Source: Dryomyza anilis
Lineage: Eukaryota; Arthropoda; Insecta; Diptera; Dryomyzidae
Reading direction: 5' to 3'
Assembly (NCBI GenBank): GCA_951804985.1
Contig: OX638132.1
Location: 16,039,529 to 16,103,528 of the forward strand
DNA length: 64,000 nt
Under the pieces are notes generated by a model, which saw nothing but the letters and a program-made list of their open reading frames with translations, was not told where the DNA came from and searched no databases. The translations under genes were made by a program, and so were the position numbers. Shown here in pieces: positions 12,490-23,606 of this stretch. Position 1 is the first letter of the stretch, and the number at the start of each line of letters is the position of its first letter.

Positions 12490-12722
12490 TAGACTACACG
12501 ATTCTAATCACGACCTCATCTTAGTTCTTTTTAGATTTCCTAAAGTTTTTGAGTTATTACGTAATACAAAGATATGGTAATTCTCGTGTTTTTTTTACAG
12601 TTTTGAGCTTTCGAACTAATTTCTTTTGTATTTCATTGAGATACTTCAGCTAATATTTTGAAATAAGCCACATGAAATTTGGCTTGATCTGACCGAAGTT
12701 ATGACCTGTTAAACGCAAAAAA
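12490..12722 (-). repeat. Interspersed repeat C, copy 2 (inverted)
   Basis: This is the reverse complement of the 11540-11770 unit. It ends in GACCGAAGTTATGACCTGTT and contains GAAATAAGCCACATGAAATTT, the mirror of copy 1. Together with copy 1 it makes an inverted pair around about 720 bases. Confidence 0.7.
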
Positions 12723-13179
12723 TAATAATTTTAAGGTGTACCTATTATTTGTGGCATAGCATATTTATTTTTCATAATTCAAAAAAATTATATATTTTGT
12801 GCAAAACTAGATTCATAATATTACGATTCCACTTACTTTGATTTTTTAAATCACTGTTTAAATCTTTTGATTAAATACAAGTGCACTTATATGATTTTCA
12901 ATTTAAATTTTCTTTTGTGATTCCCCTTTAAAGCAATATAATTTATTTGTAGTTTAATTAATCAAAGTAATTTCAACAAATTCTTAAAATTCAGTTTGCA
13001 GAAATGTATTATTTTCAATGGGTTTGCCTCAGAATCCTTCAATATAATCATGTGAAGTACAGTTTGGTAAATTGTGATTCTTTAAAAATTAAATAAAACA
13101 TTAAATAAAATTACATATGAAACAAAAAAGTATTTTCTTTAATTTCAGTACTTAAAGGGTGATTTGATAAATCAAAGTG
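12723..13179. other. AT-rich stretch, nothing recognised
   Basis: Plain AT-rich DNA between two copies of repeat C. Confidence 0.35.
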
Positions 13180-13440
13180 TGTTTTGCGTCTGACTGATCA
13201 TAACTTTGGTCACATCCATCTGAAATTTATTATGTTTATTTCAAAATATTAGCTAAAGTATTCTCAATAAAATGCAAAAGAAATCAGATCCAAAACTCAA
13301 ATCTATAAAAAGTTTAATTTCTAAATATGCAGAAAAATACGAGAAATGTCATATATTTGTTTTTGTAATAACTCAAAAACTTGAGGCAATCTAAAAAAAA
13401 CTTAGTATGAGATTTTGATAAGAATCTTGAAGTCCATCAA
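13180..13440 (+). repeat. Interspersed repeat C, copy 3
   Basis: It follows copy 1 in order and orientation: GATCATAACTTTGGTCACAT, then ATTTCAAAATATTAGCTAAAG, then AACTCAAAAACTTGAGGCAATC. Divergence among the three copies is moderate. Confidence 0.7.
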
Positions 13441-13499
13441 AAAATCATTAAAAACGCGGACATTTTTTGTGCCGTGTATTTGGGAATTAATATCCGATT

Positions 13500-14216
13500 A
13501 GATATATTATGTAGACTCATAAAAACATCCTATTAAAATTGGACAAAAGCACAGTTATTGATTCAATAGTATCCAAAAATATATATTCCTATAAACACAA
13601 AAACAATTTAATAGTATTGTTGTGTACAAAATAAAAACGCACTAATATTTAATTTTAACTAGTATTATTTCAACTAGTATTAATTAACTTTATTTATTTA
13701 AATAACAACTTAATGATTAATCACTTATATCAACTGCTGAATTACTACAATTTATCTTTACAATGTTCACTCACGAGACGCACTAGTTCACTATTAAATC
13801 ACAACAAGGTGCTGTACCTCTGATGCGGCTCCCTTATATACTGCATGCATCAGTTCGACACGTTTCGACAAGCTTCGAATTGTTTCGAGAACCTTGACTC
13901 GTGAATGACGCATGCTATTGGCATCTCATTCGCACTCATGTGTTTTAATGCGCTGATCTTCCAGCTCTTTCTCGCACACTGCCTCAGTGCGCTGAATGAT
14001 CTTCCGTCTCTTGCTAACACATGCTTAGTGCGCTGAATTGTCTTGCGTCTCATTAATTATTGTTGATTGCTTGCACTATAAGGCAATTTACATCATTTCG
14101 TAACAGTATTTTATAGTAGTTAATGAGATTTACCTATTAAAACAATAGTTTATCCTATTGACTTATTTTGATAGCAAAAAACTATTGATTTTATAGTAAT
14201 TTTTCTCGAGTGTATT
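13500..14216. mobile_element. CACCCAG-family MITE split by a solo LTR
   Basis: The left half (about 13500-13617: CCTATTAAAATTGGACAAA, TTATTGATTCAATAGTAT) and the right half (14106-14216: TATTTTATAGTAGTTAATGAG, CCTATTGACTTATTTTGATAG) correspond in order to the intact MITE at 24680-24900. The 488 bases between them are an LTR with a 4-bp target duplication. The outer ends have decayed. Confidence 0.7.
13618..14105 (-). mobile_element. Solo LTR of an LTR retrotransposon (488 bp)
   Basis: On the - strand it runs from TGTTACGAAATG to TTGTACACAACA, with TG..CA ends and TGTT/AACA inverted tips. It is flanked by the direct repeat GTAT (13614-13617 and 14106-14109), and removing one GTAT plus the LTR restores an uninterrupted MITE like that at 24680. 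A TATA box (GTATATAAGGGAG, complement of 13829-13841) and AATAAA sites near 13690 sit where U3/R/U5 signals belong. The U3 part holds about three degenerate direct repeats of some 40 bp around GAAGATCA..CAGCGCA. A 4-bp duplication fits Ty3/gypsy-type elements; BEL/Pao cannot be excluded. No internal coding sequence remains. Confidence 0.85.
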
Positions 14217-14845
14217 TTTTCGAAATTATGAAATCATACCCGCAGATTAGATTCCATGGTGCCACAAAACAAAAAAAAAAAACTAAATATATTTTTAACC
14301 ACATTAAAACCCAAACAAATAACTGTGATTTCGTTGTTCGTAAACACAGAAATATTTTTTGAAAATGAATTTTTGGAAAAAAAAATTGTAAAAATTTGTT
14401 TTTCTTCGAAAAAAAAGATTGTTTTTGTATTTTTAATTAAAAAAAATATTCATCTGATTTTTTTATAAAATTTTTTTTTCAACATTTATTCTAAGGACAA
14501 AAAAAAATTCAAATATATATCAATATGACGGTTTAAAAGCATTGTATTGATTATTATACATTCATCAATATGTCATTTAATGAACGGTGGTATCAATATG
14601 ATGAATCTGGTTGTTGGAGAACAAATTCAAAATATTCAGTTTTATAAAGAATCAGTCTCGGTTTAAATATCGGTTTTTGTACGAATTAGGAATGTGCAAA
14701 TAATCATAATTTTGACTTTTGCAGGAAAAAATATTATTTTCAGCAAATTACAAGAATTTCAATATTTATAAAATAAATATCTTAATAAAATTGTATATAA
14801 CCATAAGTTACGAACTTAATACCATAACAAGAATAATTGCACTTA
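14217..14845. other. AT-rich stretch with a CACAGAAAAAA-family relic
   Basis: Positions 14510-14640 carry TATCAATATGACGG, AATGAACGGTGGTATCAATATG and ATCTGGTTGTTGG, the right-hand block of the family seen at 18650-18877. The rest is A/T-rich without a gene. Confidence 0.5.
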
Positions 14846-15246
14846 GAGCCATATTCTGACATGAGTCACAAATTAAAATCGGTCACAATAGAGCGCTTTC
14901 TCACAATTGTCACAATTTCGTATTCTGTTAATTTTACTTTCTACAGCCAGAAAAAATACTATATAAATAATAGTTTTTTACTATTAAAAATAGTCAATAG
15001 GATAAATTATTATTTTAATCGGAAAATACCATTAAATACTAGAAAATACCATGACATTGTCATTGAGTTTAGATGAAAATATTTATTTTTGGTATACTAT
15101 TAAATCAATAATTGTCCTATTGGCCAATTTTAATGGATTTGAGGAAATTTTGAGGAAATTTTCTGGGTGTATTGACGTCTGAATCAATTGTCATTTGTAT
15201 CAATTGTTATTGATAACAATTGTCACTGCTCGCTAGAATAGGGCTG
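14846..15246. mobile_element. Terminal-inverted-repeat element containing a nested MITE
   Basis: The left end (GAGCCATATTCTGACATGAG) mirrors the right end (complement CAGCCCTATTCTAGCGAGCA). The same end sequence is found in the 81-bp element at 4432-4512. The nested MITE at 14944-15169 splits it; joined, the host part is only about 175 bp. Confidence 0.6.
14944..15169. mobile_element. CACCCAG-family MITE (226 bp), nested
   Basis: The ends CAGCCAGAAAAAATACTAT and TTTTCTGGGTG are flanked by TA on both sides (14942-14943 and 15170-15171), as expected for Tc1/mariner-type insertion. The internal order matches 24680-24900. It sits inside the element at 14846-15246. Confidence 0.8.
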
Positions 15247-16634
15247 GTAGTTACTCTTTAGATATCTAAGAACATAATCTCTGCATACCAGGCATAATTG
15301 CTCTTTGTTACACACTTTCAACAGACAGACAGTAACACTATCAAACACATGACGATGACAGTCGGACATCGCAAAACATAGCATATAAACGAATATTTCC
15401 GACAAAGTAAGATCGGTGAAAAGAACAACAGAAACATGAACAGATATGCATTCTTAAAATTTTCGAAAAATACAGCATGAATTTTGTAAGTTCTTTTTGG
15501 CTTTTAATAGTCAATAAATTAACTTCTTAAAATTCAGTAGAATAAATCTTGTTTACTTTTTTGATAACTAAGTAATTTGCATTCTGAATATTCAGATGAT
15601 AAATTCTAGAATTTTAGTAGCACTCAGAAAATATCTCATAAAACTCAAAATTCAATTTTAATAGTATTTTGTAGTATTTAATGGGATTTACCGATTGAAT
15701 TACTAGTTTTATGGTATCTAGTCAAGTCAGCTATTTTTCATTCGACCAAATTCCTCACCAGTTTTTGAAGTTTCATTCTCTCCGTGTAGAATTCACAAAA
15801 ATATAACACATAATCCAGTGATGAAAACATTAAACGAAGAAACAAATTTTCTTAAAAGTATTCCACATTTTTCTTAGAGTATATTTTATGACTTCATCGT
15901 ATTTATCTTTTTATTAGTGCTTTTGTATTTTATGAGTTGTAGCTGTTTGTTCCTATATACCAAATACAAATATTTGCAGAGCCACTATCGGATGGTCGAA
16001 CGCCCAGACAGTGAGTCAGTCAATTGTATACAGTCACAAGAGGTGAAATTATTTTTTAACGGTATAAAGTGGATAATTTGCTCGGCACACGCAGCAGCTT
16101 CGGCAAGTGTGCGCGAAACAGTGTCCAAATAAATTAATGACATAAAATACTGCCACAAATTGTTATATTTCCCAAAAAAGGAAAAAAATGTACTTAATAT
16201 TAATTTTAATTTTTCATTACCTTTGGCTAAATTCTGGTAATGGGCAGCACTTTGTTTGCAGAACGAGTGCAGTCAAGAGTGTCGTCTTTATTTTCAAAAA
16301 ATAACCCAACAGTAAAATTTTCAACGTAAAAAGTACTTTCGCAATCACAAATGATGATAGTTTGGATATTTCAAAATACTATGATTTTAATTTTTTCGTA
16401 ATATGAAAAAGTAACTACATTCGATTGCTCATTACGGTGTAAGGTGGTACGAATGTAGAACCTAACATTTAGAACGTTTTATTTGATATAATTCTAAATC
16501 GTTTGTATATCTATCACATCTAACATTTCGTTTGGAATCAACCTTGATTTTTTTATCTATTAAAAATGTACGCAGTACTTAAATCCTAACACTTAATTAT
16601 TTTTTTATGACCACTTTCGCCTGTCGATTACTTC
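15247..16634. other. AT-rich stretch with a CACCCAG-family relic
   Basis: Positions about 15630-15725 retain the central block of the CACCCAG MITE (TAATGGGATTTACCGATTG). The frame at 15917-16132 has a hydrophobic N-terminus but no other support. No gene is called. Confidence 0.4.
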
Positions 16635-16700
16635 GAAGACATAAGTCATGGAAGACGTAAGTCATAGAAGTCGTAAGTCAAGGAAGACGTAAATCAACCG
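16635..16700. repeat. Short minisatellite, about 16-bp unit GAAGACGTAAGTCATG
   Basis: Four degenerate units (GAAGACATAAGTCATG, GAAGACGTAAGTCATA, GAAGTCGTAAGTCAAG, GAAGACGTAAATCA) occur in a row. The following 230 bases are less AT-rich than the flanks, but no gene is recognised there. Confidence 0.8.
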
Positions 16701-17178
16701 CCTGTCTATGACATGCCTGGTTTACTGTATTGCAGAAAATGGATGCAGCGTCGAGGTGACTCGGGACACAAAATCATAGAGAGATCATCAATGATATGAT
16801 ACTTTTACCGTTGGGGCTATCAGAAAAACGCGAAGAACAAGAAGGGGGAAAGAAGAGCGGCAAACTGTCGTGCAGTTGGGCTGAAAGAAAGCCATGCACT
16901 AAGTTAAGTCATTAGCATTAACATGAAAATAAAATATTCCAAATTGTTGCCCCAATTATATACATTCTTTTTAAGTACTTAATGTGACCGCACTCGCACT
17001 GCGGTTGGAGTAATTTTCGGTTTTATGCCAAATTCAATTTTTATGCAAAGTAGTATTATCAAAAAAAATATATAATACGTATATAATACGTATATGCATA
17101 AAGGTATATTGAAAAGACAAAAAATTTAAAATATTTCATATTTATATTTGTTTTTAAAATGCATCGTATTAAGTAATC

Positions 17179-17750
17179 ATATCGTCGTTGTAGAACGAAA
17201 AGTCAACAAATACATTTTTATGGAAAACTTAAACTTCGAGTTTGTTGATTAATAAAGGGTTTTTCAACAGGGACGCTAAAAACGTAGAGCGACAGGGACT
17301 GCAAACGACGCCATATTTCTTGCCGCTCTTTTGACATTTTTCTTCAGTAAGGATAGCCATTTCATCATGGAAAGATATACGAATTCGAATTTCGGTAGTA
17401 AATTTTAACAATTTCGACTCGTTGTTGGCTCGTATATCCTTCTATCATGAAATGGCAAAACTTACTGAAGAGAAATGTCAAAAGAGCGGCAAGAAATATG
17501 GCGTCGTTTGCTGTCCCTGTCGCTCTACTTTTGTAGCGTCCCTGTTGAAAAACCCTTGGAAAAAACTTTTGTAGCGCTGTTATTGAAAAACCCTTTATTA
17601 TAAAAAGTAATTGATGTATTTTCAAAGTTTAAATATCAATTTATATATTTACATCGATTAAAAATTGACAGATATATAAAGATTTTTGTAAATGAATATT
17701 TGGCATTTTTAAAATGTATTTGGTGACTTTTAGTTCTACAACGACGATAT
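17179..17750. mobile_element. ATATCGTCG-ended inverted-repeat element with nested rosa MITE
   Basis: The left end ATATCGTCGTTGTAGAACGA is mirrored by GTTCTACAACGACGATAT. An uninterrupted copy of the same element lies at 36699-36949. Comparing the two shows that the 17255-17595 MITE entered at a single TA. Without it the element is about 230 bp. No protein is encoded. Confidence 0.85.
17255..17595 (+). mobile_element. rosa-derived foldback MITE, copy 2 (341 bp)
   Basis: It has the same architecture as copy 1 and the same length. The flanks read ATTAATA before and TATTATAAAAAG after. The paralogous empty site at 36768-36785 reads ATTAATATTATAAAAAG, so exactly one TA is duplicated. The - strand of the inverted arm reads M-I-E-G-Y-T-S-Q-Q-R-V-E-I-V-K, the start of the transposase coding region. 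Confidence 0.95.
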
Positions 17751-17865
17751 TGTAAAAAGTATTTACTGCTTTTTCAAATCTAAAAACCATTTGCAAAAAT
17801 ATATAATTTAATGGAAACTATAGTACAGACATTTTTCAATTAAATTCAAATCAATATTGCACCCA

Positions 17866-18877
17866 CACAGAAAAAAATGTACAGCATATTGATGAATTCT
17901 TTTTTTTCATTGTATTGAAGATTTATTGTATTGAAGAAGCATTCAAAATATTAATGACTAACGACATCAATGTTATGAATGCGATCATAAATATAATGAA
18001 CGCTTGGTATTTGTCCAAATAGTGATCTTCAATATGATGAACTGTATGTGAAGAATATTTTTCATCATTTTAATGAACATATACATAAAATACAACATAT
18101 ATGTACATCATAATTAGAAATGCTGTTTATACAATCAAATTTTAATCAACATATTTATTAGTTAATTTTTTGCCATACTTCTCAGTTCTCAAGTAGTTAT
18201 TGTACACAGTAAAAAAATGTACACCATATTGATGAATTCCGTTCTTCAAACCATGATTCATTGTATTGAAGAACCACTTATAATATTATTGACTAACGAC
18301 ATCAATGCTATGAATGCGAACATAAATATGATGAACGCTTGGTAACTGTCGAAAAAGTGTTCTTCAATATGATGTATGTGAAGAATACGTTTCATCATAT
18401 TAATGAATAAAAACATAAAATTCAATAGATTTTACTTTTTATTGATAAATTCGGATAACATTTTTTTTCGAACAAATTTTTTTTTTAGAAAAAAAAAATT
18501 TTTTTGGATAATTTTTTTTTTTTTTTATATTTTTTTTCTGTTATTTTTTAAATAAATTTTTTATAACAACTCATTTCGAATTATTTTCAAAAAAATTTTT
18601 TTTATGTTTTTTAAATATTAGTTCATAATGAATATTAAATTCATAAATATTATGAACAAATTCATCAATATGACTATTCAAATTCATTGTATTGAATATG
18701 TTGTTCTTCATTATAATGCCGGATAGTATGAATAAGTTATATATGTAATGAATGCATTCATCAATATGTCATTTAATGAACGGTGTTATCAATATGATGA
18801 ATCTGGTAGTTGGCGAAAAAACTCATAATATTTATTAATAAATTCATCACATTGATGATTTTGATCATTTTTCTGTG
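17866..18877. mobile_element. CACAGAAAAAA-ended foldback element, compound copy
   Basis: The left end CACAGAAAAAAATGTACAG (17866) and the right end TTTTTCTGTG (to 18877) bracket a second internal left end (CACAGTAAAAAAATGTAC at 18205, preceded by TA). Repeated blocks include GATTCATTGTATTGAAGAA, TGACTAACGACATCAATG and AATGAACGGTGTTATCAATATG. The middle (18470-18600) is a homopolymer-rich fold. No coding sequence is present. Confidence 0.75.
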
Positions 18878-20229
18878 CAGAGTAAAATATATTTTGTCAT
18901 TTCTCTATTGTTTTATAATTTCTCTAAGGCAATATCAACAATATTCATAACTATCAAGTCGAAATTTTTTGGAAAATACAAATTTTGAACAGCATTGCAA
19001 TGGCATGGGTCGATTTTTATAATTATACAATAGGTTGATACAATAACTACAAATTTTCCAGAGATCTACATTATTCGAAATAAATATGCACTTTTTAAAA
19101 AATTAAAAAGTTAATATTGCTGCTTTAAGACGTGTAAATACATAGCATATATTTCAAGTTTCTGTTCAAAGTCTTTCGTTTCTGCATTACCTCAAAAATG
19201 CTGTTCTTTTTCACAGATTATTGTCACCTTTTCGCATAATATTTTGCACAAATACAACGTGCAATTTTGGCTCGCAAATAACGCATTTGTTTGCCATGAA
19301 CATAATTTATTTCACTGCATGACACAGCAGCATCTGATAAGCAAAGGCTTTTTAAGGCTAACAGAAAATAACAAAAACAATAAAAAAAAACATATAAAGA
19401 AAATGAAAAACAAATAAAATTTCGAAAAATATGAAAAACTACGAAATGTTGACACTTTCAATGGCAGCTCCTGGGCAGACATGAACCATTGTGTCAGGCA
19501 GCATGTTTGCTAACATTTCGTTTGTTCTGGCCAAAACAGCAAAATCAGCAGCAACAGAAGCATCAGAAGAAGAACAAAAAATATCACTAGAAATAGCAGT
19601 AACGAAAATAGAAAAATGAATAATAGTTCTGGGCACAGCAGGCAGCATATTTAAGGCTTCTGTGGAAATGCAAATACCTAACAGCAAACAGAGTTAAATA
19701 GCAATGTTTACAAAGAAATGTTTTTTTTTTATTTTCAACAGTTCGTAATATTTGCTCAGTTGCAAGCTGTTCCGTAAAATGTTTTGGTTTTTCGACAATA
19801 AAATTACGTAGAAAAATATATATCAAACAATTTTTTATATTAACGCAATCTGCCATGTCACGGAAATCTTCGATACCTCGAAGTTTTCTCGATTAACATC
19901 GAAAAAAAGATTTTGTTGCTTTTTCGATTTCAATTTTAAAAATTTCTCGAACTTTCAAGCATTTATAAAATCTTTGTATCAAACAATATTTGCGACAAAC
20001 AAATTTTTTTTTGCGTGCACACTTAACTAAAATTAGTTATTTAAAAGTATAACATTTTTAAGAGGCTGTATCCAAAAAAATTATTATAATTATGTGATAT
20101 TTTAATATGTCTTGTGTTGATATTTAATAAGTCTTTTTAATTCACATCACATGTTTTATTGTTTGCAAATTAGCAAATTATGTTTTATAACTTTTTGTCT
20201 TTGGCGTAATTAAAACAATTCCACCAAAT
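18878..20229. other. AT-rich stretch, nothing recognised
   Basis: Frames on the - strand at 19439-19856 overlap one another in different phases and show no conserved feature. No gene is supported. Confidence 0.4.
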
Positions 20230-20560
20230 TACAGCTGCTTTTGTTGTTGCTGCTGCTGTCGAATTAAAAAATTACGACTTTGACCGCGTCCGCATGCTGG
20301 GCGCGCGACCACAATTTACGTTGAATTTAACTTCCCGTCTAAAAACCCAACCGAGTTAAACTTTAAAATAGCCCATCACTTAATTGAGTCATTGAGGACT
20401 GCTGGGACTGCGCAATGACCACACGCAACATGCGAAAAACTGAAAAAATGGAGGCGCACGCGCAGCGAACAGCATCATTTCGTAATTCTTCATAATTGAA
20501 TTATCCCAGGGCGCTCTCTTAATGCGGTCATTGTATCAGGTGCTCCAAGTAATTTTGGTC
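20230..20560. promoter_or_regulatory. Less AT-rich island, possible conserved non-coding element
   Basis: The block contains GCTGCTGCTG, CGCGTCCGCATGCTGGGCGC, ACTTCCCG and GAGGCGCACGCGCAGC in a neighbourhood that is otherwise about three-quarters A/T. It has stops in every frame and no repeat relatives in the window. Composition alone suggests an enhancer-like or ancient unique sequence. Confidence 0.25.
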
Positions 20561-20812
20561 TTCTTTTTTGTTGTTGGCTGACAATTTAACTTAGTATTGC
20601 TTTCATTTGCAGTGACTTTGAAAATATTTTTAGCCATATTTTTTTGATAATTTATTTGAAATTTTAAATATTTCTAAATCGCATTTTGATATCATTCTGC
20701 ATATATAAAGATTAAAAAATAAACAATATATATCGATTTTCGGCCTGATCAGGTAAGCGAAAAAAAAACTTCTATCATGTGATATTTTTGATAAAATTTA
20801 AAATTATTATTA

Positions 20813-21406
20813 AAGGGTTTTTCAACAGGGACGCTAAAAAAGTAGAGCGACAGGGACAGCAAACGACGCCATATTTCTTGCCGCTCTTTTGACATTTCTC
20901 TTCAGTAACCCTAGTAGAAATTTTGGTAGGGCCATAGGGTTTCTCTCATTAATCTCGATCATTGCCTGATACTAATTTCGTTATGAGGAACAAATAATAT
21001 AGCTATGATCGGGAACATTGACTGTTTAGATAAATAAACCCTGCTATGGTAAGCATGATATGAGCATGCAAAGGCAATGATCATATTTTCTGTAATAGGG
21101 CTTACCCATCGAAAACTCGATTATTTCCCGATGGCGCATCGGGAAAATTTCTACTAGGGAAGGTTTGCCATTTCATGATGGAAACATATACGAATTCGAA
21201 TTTCGGTAGTAAATTTTAATAATTTCGACTCGTTGTTGGCTCATATATCTTTCCAACATGAAATGACAAACCTTACTGAAGAGAAATGTCAAAAGAGCGA
21301 TGAGAAATATGGCGTCGTTTGCTGTCTTTGTCGCTCTACTTTTGTAGCGTCCCTGTTGAAAAACCCTTGAAAAAAACTTTTGTAGCGCTCTTATTGAAAA
21401 ACCCTT
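20813..21406 (+). mobile_element. rosa-derived foldback MITE, copy 3, with a 251-bp insertion
   Basis: TA flanks (20811-20812 and 21407-21408), ends AAGGGTTTTTC and GAAAAACCCTT. The MITE is interrupted in its left arm after CTTCAGTAA and resumes AAGGTTTGCC at 21160. Removing 20909-21159 and one AA restores a copy of standard length. Confidence 0.9.
20909..21159. mobile_element. CCCTAGTAGAAATTTT-ended element (251 bp)
   Basis: It has perfect 16-bp inverted ends (CCCTAGTAGAAATTTT and AAAATTTCTACTAGGG). It lies inside the rosa MITE left arm, whose other copies supply the empty site CAGTAAGGTTTG. The flanking bases suggest a 2-bp AA duplication. Inside there are further short inverted words (CCCGATG/CATCGGG, GATCATTGCC/GGCAATGATC). 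It encodes nothing and I cannot assign a superfamily. Confidence 0.85.
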
Positions 21407-21539
21407 TATTATTCAAAATTTTTATTATATTTCTTTCACAATTTTTACTAATTAATATACTTAAAAATGTTTATTACACAAAAAAGCTATTTTAGTTACA
21501 TTGCAGTTTATTTCAATATTTGCTATCATTTTTTAGGCA

Positions 21540-21675
21540 AAAAATTAATTCGCCAAATAAAATTTCGACATTCTTAATTTTCGACATTTTTGTTTTGCAT
21601 TTTGATTTTCTACATTTTAGTCTTCGGTAATTTTTGATTCGATATTTTAAATTTCGAATTATGGTACCAGACCTG
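21540..21675. repeat. TTTCGACATTTT-rich element, right-end relic
   Basis: Degenerate repeats of TTTCGACATTTTTGTTTT end in AATTATGGTACCAGAC, the same terminus as the right end of the 49450-50794 element (CTTATTGTACCAGAC). Confidence 0.6.
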
Positions 21676-22194
21676 AATATAACTCTGGCTATTAATCAAA
21701 ATACTACTTAGTAATTGTTTGGGATTATATTGAAATTATATCGGGATGCAAAAGTAAAAGTAATATATAGTTTTTTTACTTTAGAAAATATAAATACTTT
21801 AGTAAATATAGAACTTATTAAATAGTCCCTGTGTTTTATAAACTCTTCTTACACTCTACTGATTCAAAAAAAAAATATTTAATAATCTCAAAAATAATTT
21901 TATCTTAGTAGCATTGAATGGCATTTACCTTGACTAATTTTAATAGTAAAACAACTATTAATTGTATGGTCTTTTTAAATGTACGTAAAGTGATGTACAA
22001 CCTTACCAGAATTTATTCTAGGGCCATGATAGGGTATAGTTCATTTAATATTTTCCTTACCATTGCACGTACAGTTACAATAGAAATCATTTCTACTATA
22101 ATAGGGAAAAGTTGAACCAGGAACTAACACGGAAACTTATTGATTTTAAGTGAACCTTTCTGCAATCCGAACAAATGTAAAAATAACCTCATGG
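21676..22194. other. AT-rich stretch with a CACCCAG-family relic
   Basis: Around 21790-22000 words such as GGCATTTACCTTGACTAATTT and TAATAGTAAAACAACTATTAA resemble the CACCCAG MITE interior. No gene is seen. Confidence 0.35.
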
Positions 22195-22275
22195 TAATAC
22201 GTTTAAAAATCTTGTATATTTTACATATCCTCACTGCCAAAGGTACGAATGTACATTTTTAAAGATGTTGGGAAA

Positions 22276-23128
22276 TCTATATATATAAAACTCTTGGTCC
22301 GTCTGTCAGTCTGTCTGTCTGTCTGTTTGTTTGTTCCAGCATCACGTCTAAACCACTGAACCGATTTAACTGAAATTTTGTAACAGGATACTATGGAGGG
22401 TGTCATAGGCTATATATGGGCGCGATTGGACAAAGGGGCATGGTACCTCCCATACAACCTAAACATTCCAAACGACATAACTCAGCACATACACAAGCTA
22501 AAAAGATGAAACAAAAAATTCAAATAAAAAAAAATATACAAAAGCAACCACACATTAAAACTCACCACAATGAAACTCACCACACTAAAATTCACCACAC
22601 TAAAATTCACCACACTAAAACTCACCACACTAAAACTCACCACACTAAAACTCACCACAATAAAATTCACCACACTAAAACTCACCACACTGAAACTTAC
22701 CACACTAAAACTCACAACACCAAAATTCACCTCACCTAAACTCACCACACTGAAACTCACCACATTAAAACTCACCACACTAAAATTTCTACAGTGAAAA
22801 ACTCTACTGGGAAGAATTCTACTGGAAATAATTCTACCGGGAACAATTCTACCGGGATGAGTTCTACGGGAAGATTTCTACCGGGAAGAATTCTACGGGA
22901 AAGCGTTCTATGGGGAAGAATTTTACATGGAAGATTTCTACTGGGAAGAAATCTAGGGTGAAATATTCTACGGGGAAGCGCAGTCTGAGAAATAATTGTC
23001 TCTGAGAATAGTTTTTTATTATTTGGTTATTAAATTTATAAAACCTATAAAAACTTCCACAACACGGGCCCTCGCTCCATATCTTTGAATTCACAAAATC
23101 TTGGCGAGTGGTGCACGAGTCCATCTAG
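22276..23128 (+). mobile_element. Helitron (DINE-1-like), intact non-autonomous copy H2 (853 bp)
   Basis: The 5' end is TCTATATATATAAAACTCTTG, followed by a GTCT-rich stretch and the block AACCACTGAACCGATTTAAC. It then carries about 16 units of CACCACACTAAAACT (22557-22793), a second minisatellite with unit near GAATTCTACGGGAAA (22795-22975), a unique 3' part and terminal CTAG. The insertion lies between A and T: the flanks GGGAAA and TCAAATTATAAA join to match the uninterrupted paralogue GAGAAATCAAATTATAAA at 63588-63605, with no target duplication. That is the Helitron signature. There is no Rep/helicase gene. The minisatellite gives false frames on both strands. Confidence 0.92.
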
Positions 23129-23606
23129 TCAAATTATAAACATTGATTTCCCAAATTGCTTTCAAAATTATAAACGTTTTTTTATTTTTTTGTTAATTTG
23201 ATTTATTCATTAATAAACATTTACATTATAAAATATCTTTTGATTGCAACAACTTACTGCTACAAGATAAAATAGTAGTGTAAAGCAATTAATTGTCTAT
23301 TTTTAAAGCACCTATCAATTGGCATCATTATTTAAAAACAAATTTTCGAATGTTTGTAATTTGCAAGAAAAATGTTTGGCAAATTATTTTTAATAATGAT
23401 GCCAAATGATAGGTGTATTAAAAACAAACGATAAATGCCTTTATACCACATTTTTATATTACACTAGTAAAAAGTTATGGCAAAAAAACGAAAAGATTCT
23501 CCCTTTTGGCATGACAAGATTTTAAATTTTTCGATTTCGCCCTTTTGATTTTGTCTTTTGGGCTAGAAAAATCCAACGAAACCAAACAAGATTTTGGCGC
23601 AGTATA

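Noticed and set aside
22416..22797. Frames rich in T-H-H-T-K or S-V-V-S-F, also at 11006-11344, 48978-49341 and 62103-62330
   Set aside because: The 15-bp Helitron minisatellite is a multiple of three and stop-free in several phases on both strands.
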